Of a stretch of DNA of 64,000 bases, positions 60,645 through 64,000 are shown one piece after another. The notes under the pieces are model-generated. The model searched no databases and was not told the origin of the DNA. It was given only the letters and a program-made list of their open reading frames with translations. Numbering within the stretch: the stretch's first letter is position 1; each line of letters begins with the position of its first letter. The stretch comes from Stenocarpella maydis (Eukaryota; Ascomycota; Sordariomycetes; Diaporthales; Diaporthaceae), in contig NQMI01000001.1 in NCBI GenBank assembly GCA_002270565.1, forward strand, positions 1,973-65,972, written 5' to 3'. A program made the translations under genes and the position numbers.

Positions 60645-62477
60645 ATGAAAATCTCTAGTCGAATTGAAGGGTCCTTATGCGGCACGATACTCACATTCCG
60701 ACAGAGCCTGTGTCCGCAGATCGGCTTCGTGTATGGGGCGAGGGCTGCTCATGGATGGCAGTTGCGGCCAAAGCTGCGCAAGGAGCGCGGCCGAGGTCAC
60801 AATTCCTCGACGAACCGCTCCACCGAAACACAATTCTTCTCCTCGTGGATCCCACCCCCCGTCCTGTTGAATCCATTTCGCTATACGACGAGAACCAGCA
60901 AGTGCACGTTCAGGCTCTCGAACGCCCCGAGGAGCGCAAGATTGAGTCATTCCAGCGCAGAAGGGGAAGCCGCGACAGGTCCTCGAGGCTTGAGCAAGGA
61001 AGAATTGCTGTCCTTGGTTGACCAGACTCAAGATACGACAATAGACGAGCATCTGGAGCGTACCAGAGACCCTTACATGCGAGGGTATGCGCCAGCAGAC
61101 GGACCCAACTTGGCCGTCTCGGAACGCCGGGAGGACAAGGAATTCCCATCGTTCTACGAGACGATGGAGGGAGGCGAGCACGAGCACGAGATCTTGGCCA
61201 AACTGTGGCGTGCGGTGCAGCGCCGGCTGAGGAACCCGTACAAGACCAACATCGACTACATTTACGGGCTGTACCAGAGCCTGCCCGAGCCGCGGATGCC
61301 GTACCTACATGCGAAGATTCGCCACGGCTTGATGAAATGTCTCGGCCGCGAGGAGAAAAACTCCAAGTCCATGTTGCGCTATTTCACCGTGGTCGCGGAC
61401 ATTCAGAGCAACGGCCTACGCCTCACAAGGCCTGAGTGGAACGCTGCCCTGTCCTTTGCGGCTCGCTATGTCGGCCACTCAACGGAAACGGAGGCAGCAG
61501 CGGCCATGAACCTATGGAGGGAGATGGAGCACGACGCCGGCATCAGTGCCAATGCTGTCACCTTCAACGTCCTGTTCGATGTCGCATCGAAGGCAGGCAA
61601 CTTTGTCCTCTCTGAGATGCTGCACAAGGAGATGGATAAGCGTGGTTTCAACTTCAACAGATACCACCATGTCAGCCTGATCCACTTCTTCGGGCTGAAG
61701 ATGGATAGCGACGGCATCCGAGCTGCCTACAAGGAAATGGTGGAGGACGGTGAGATGATTGATACCACGGTGCTCAACTGCGTCATCGCCGGCCTCCTCC
61801 GTTGCGGAGAGGAATACGCTGCCGAGCGCGTCTACGAGCGCATGAAGGCTGCACACGAGCGTGCCCCTTCGATGCCCTACCGGAACTACATGAACGACAG
61901 CGTCATCTCCAAAGTCCTAATGATGTTCGCCAAGATATCAAAACGGGACCCCCAGCTTCGCAAGCAGTTCCAAAAGACTTCGCCAATCGTACCCGACATC
62001 CAGACTTACCGTATCCTGGTGAACCACTATGCGGTCAAAATGGCCTCCCTCGACCAAGTCGCGCATTATCTTGACGACATGAAGTGGTTCCACATCCCCC
62101 TTCACGGTGCCGTCTTCCTCGCGCTGTTCAAGGGCTTTGGCCTATACGGTGGGCCCGAGGGCCAAGTCTGGAGCCCCCGGCGGCTCGAGAGCGTGTGGAA
62201 TGCTTTCGCCCAGGCGCTCGCGGAGAACACACACGGCCTGTACGTCGACGTGTGGATGGCGAAGTGGGTCCTCCGGGCGTACCGCAAATGCGGCACCGGG
62301 TTCCGAGTCCGGGAGGTCTGGGCGGAGCTCAAGCCACGGTGCGAGACGGATTTTGAGCCCGAGGACGTCGAGCATTTCGAGGAGTTTTTGGTTGATATCT
62401 TTGAAGGCGGCGGCCAGGCGAAGGAATATGGAGACACGGGCATGTTCGGGCGAGCCGGGGTTTGGAGCTACGACTAA
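60645..62477 (+). CDS. Mitochondrial pentatricopeptide-repeat (PPR) protein
   Basis: Single exon, 610 residues from Met 60645. The N-terminus is rich in Arg, Lys, Ser and poor in acidic residues (RPKLRKERGRGH, TRTSKCTFRLSNAPRSARL), as expected of a mitochondrial presequence. PPR motifs follow from about residue 290: ANAVTFNVLFDVASKAGN, TTVLNCVIAGLLRCGEEYAAERVYERM and PDIQTYRILVNHYAVKM. These helical repeats bind single-stranded organellar RNA one base per repeat, usually for processing, stability or translation of mitochondrial transcripts. The target RNA cannot be read. Several fungal PPR proteins share this general form and I do not assign an orthologue. A preceding short ATG frame lies just upstream. 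Confidence 0.85.
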   Translation: MKISSRIEGSLCGTILTFRQSLCPQIGFVYGARAAHGWQLRPKLRKERGRGHNSSTNRSTETQFFSSWIPPPVLLNPFRYTTRTSKCTFRLSNAPRSARLSHSSAEGEAATGPRGLSKEELLSLVDQTQDTTIDEHLERTRDPYMRGYAPADGPNLAVSERREDKEFPSFYETMEGGEHEHEILAKLWRAVQRRLRNPYKTNIDYIYGLYQSLPEPRMPYLHAKIRHGLMKCLGREEKNSKSMLRYFTVVADIQSNGLRLTRPEWNAALSFAARYVGHSTETEAAAAMNLWREMEHDAGISANAVTFNVLFDVASKAGNFVLSEMLHKEMDKRGFNFNRYHHVSLIHFFGLKMDSDGIRAAYKEMVEDGEMIDTTVLNCVIAGLLRCGEEYAAERVYERMKAAHERAPSMPYRNYMNDSVISKVLMMFAKISKRDPQLRKQFQKTSPIVPDIQTYRILVNHYAVKMASLDQVAHYLDDMKWFHIPLHGAVFLALFKGFGLYGGPEGQVWSPRRLESVWNAFAQALAENTHGLYVDVWMAKWVLRAYRKCGTGFRVREVWAELKPRCETDFEPEDVEHFEEFLVDIFEGGGQAKEYGDTGMFGRAGVWSYD

Positions 62478-63433
62478 ATGCGGCGCAAAAGGACTTGTAG
62501 ACAGTTATGCGGCCATCTATGATACCACCTGTAAAAATACTGAATCTGGCCACATGGGCCCATTGTATATCATGGAGAGTCAAGCATGACAAGTCGAGTA
62601 GTTCGGCTTTGTCTCATGGATTCGTACATTTTCTCATGGCCTAGATGGTTGTCCGCCGAGACCGAAGGTGGGGACGTCCACTGCTCAAGGACCAGTGAGG
62701 GCTTCTGGCGTCCATCTGCATGTCCAGTGCCAACTTCGACGGCCAAAATTGAAATGTATTCCTCCCATGTGTACAACACAAGTCCCACGGCTTGGCAACT
62801 TCAGCCTTGCCCTGGGCCTCATCTGCCGAAGCAGCAGATGCGCGTGGCTTGAAAGTGGGTTCGCAGGTCGTATGCCAAAAGCTTAGCAACCTTGGTGCAG
62901 CATATCGATCGCGAAAGCCCTCTGGCTCACTGCAAGCAATTAGGGTCCACGGCAGGTTACGAGAGCGTACAGTTTAGAAGACCTACATTTCTCATATGAG
63001 AGCACATAGCATATGCTTCTCAGGGGTCCATTCTATACCGGCTGGGACGCCTGCAGTTCCAATACTAAGACGATGTGTTCGTCCGAGGGCCGGGGCCTCC
63101 CTTGCATCCTAGGACATGCCTCACCGCGGCGGCAATGGTAAATGAATCCCGGAGCCATGGCGCAGAGCTAAGTACATTCAATACAGGTCCATGGGATTGG
63201 CAGCGCATGCTTCAGTACATAGGTTTCTGCCGATCCGATAAGTGCGCGCAAGACTCTGGAGTGAGGGAACGGCTGAGGGCGGGACTCAAGGAAAATTGAT
63301 TGCTGAAGTTGTCTATCCGAGCTTCTATCCGCGCTCCATATCCTTGTTCCATATCCTCGTCTCAACATCTCAAAGCCCACCTCATCGTCGTTATGTACAA
63401 GCCCACCGTATTGGAACAGATGGATTTTGTCGT
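62478..63433. other. Intergenic between PPR gene and cox8
   Basis: No coding signal stands out; frames on both strands are short and without domains. It contains the 3' ends of the convergent PPR (+) and cox8 (-) genes. Confidence 0.5.
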
Positions 63434-63731
63434 CTATGTGCGGGGCTTGTAGGTTTGCCAGGCTGAGAACTGTCAATGATCCACACGCAGACATGAAGAC
63501 TGCCAACTCGGGTAAGCACAACGCACTGGCAATTAGGAAGGGAGCGGAGAATCCGGTGGCGCAGAAGCCCCAGAACAAAAGGGGGAAGCTCTTCTTCTTG
63601 GGGTCGAAGGGGATGTTGGTGTAGGGGCCCTCGGCGTAGTGGTAGGGGGAGGACATCTGGGAGCGGGTGGCGTGGAAGCCTCGGCGGCCAGCAACCTGGG
63701 TGGTGGCGCGGACGGCGGCGCGGGAGAACAT
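63434..63731 (-). CDS. COX8: Cytochrome c oxidase subunit 8 (COX7C family)
   Basis: Small two-exon gene, too short in its last exon for a frame search. Exon 1 is 63731-63527 and exon 2 is 63462-63434 (29 bases), joined by a 64-base intron (GTGCGT donor, TTGAC branch, CTCAG acceptor). Product of 77 residues: a basic presequence (SRAAVRATTQVAGRRGFHATRSQ, cleaved before MSSPYHY), the conserved AEGPYTNIPFDPK block, a membrane helix (FPLLFWGFCATGFSAPFLIA), and the short matrix/intermembrane tail TWQTYKPRT. These match fungal Cox8, which corresponds to mammalian COX7C, in mitochondrial complex IV. Without splicing the frame would run on into an unrelated 200-residue reading. The ATG directly follows a good acceptor (CTCCAG), with a GTCAGT donor near 63803, suggesting a 5' UTR intron. 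Confidence 0.85.
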
Positions 63732-64000
63732 CTGGAGGCGGGTGGGCCGATTTAGCATCAATTGCAAGTCAGTTGCATTTGCGTTCCCTGGGTAAAGACT
63801 GACCTTGAATAGTGCTTGGGTGGGGGTTCGCAGCTAAGGGCGGGTGGTTGAGAGGCAGTGACGTTGATTCACGGCTATCATCACAACTGGAAGACGAAGT
63901 CGTATGAGAGCTCTCAGTCGCAGGTCGGAGCAATTCGGCGCCTAAAATCTCAGGCCGGAACGTCGGGTCCCACGTGCAGGGGCTCGCTTGGACACCGCTC
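63732..64000. other. cox8 leader intron and promoter, window edge
   Basis: Contains a likely 5' UTR intron of cox8 (about 63732-63805, CTAAAT branch, CCTCCAG acceptor) and upstream promoter sequence. Nothing else recognised before the window ends. Confidence 0.45.

Noticed and set aside
1..64000. Search for CRISPR arrays, prophage, IS elements, rRNA or tRNA genes
   Set aside because: None is visible. The window is eukaryotic nuclear DNA, and the tandem repeats lack spacers.

Overview
The window reads as nuclear DNA of a filamentous ascomycete (Pezizomycotina, most likely Sordariomycetes). The evidence is fungal-only families (FlbC-type C2H2 regulator, Rsm25/mS23, fungal Cox8, SesB-like NLR relics), short 50-90 bp introns with GTRAGT donors, CTAAC-type branch points and YAG acceptors, and an extremely AT-rich edge (1 to about 520) that looks like RIP-mutated repeat DNA. 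No rRNA, tRNA or CRISPR was recognised. Gene models below come from reading frames and splice-phase arithmetic only; no transcript or database evidence was available.

Layout. 1-0.55 kb: AT-rich RIP-like edge. 1.2-5.4 kb: a secreted virginiamycin-B-lyase-like beta-propeller followed by a GT1 UDP-glycosyltransferase. 6.0-12.2 kb: two housekeeping genes on the + strand, a HECT_2/UBE3D-like E2-binding protein and the U2 snRNP scaffold SF3B1/Hsh155. 12.9-18.9 kb: a gene graveyard on the minus strand, with an F-box-like relic and a SesB-NACHT-ankyrin (NLR) relic, both broken by stops and frameshifts. 18.9-47.1 kb: about 28 kb with one recognisable gene, the conidiation regulator flbC (34.3-35.6 kb). 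The rest is GC-rich, microsatellite-rich and gene-poor, and contains a 10-N assembly gap.

47.1-50.3 kb: a divergent pair, an F-box/ankyrin protein (-) and an HSL-type alpha/beta hydrolase (+). 51.4-52.6 kb: an amino-acid permease lacking its N-terminal third. 55.6-64 kb: dense core genes, namely the inner nuclear membrane protein Ima1 (-), divergent from ALG14 (+); mitoribosomal mS23/Rsm25 (-), divergent from a mitochondrial PPR protein (+); and a small two-exon cytochrome oxidase subunit gene, cox8 (-), at the right edge.

Most interesting signals: the flbC gene desert; an 8-mer TAGTGTAG/CTACACTA strongly over-represented in the desert upstream of flbC, including a perfect 16-bp palindrome made of two copies head to head; a strong excess of poly-G/poly-C tracts of 9 or more outside coding DNA; the decayed NLR and F-box loci; and the truncated permease next to one of these homopolymer tracts.
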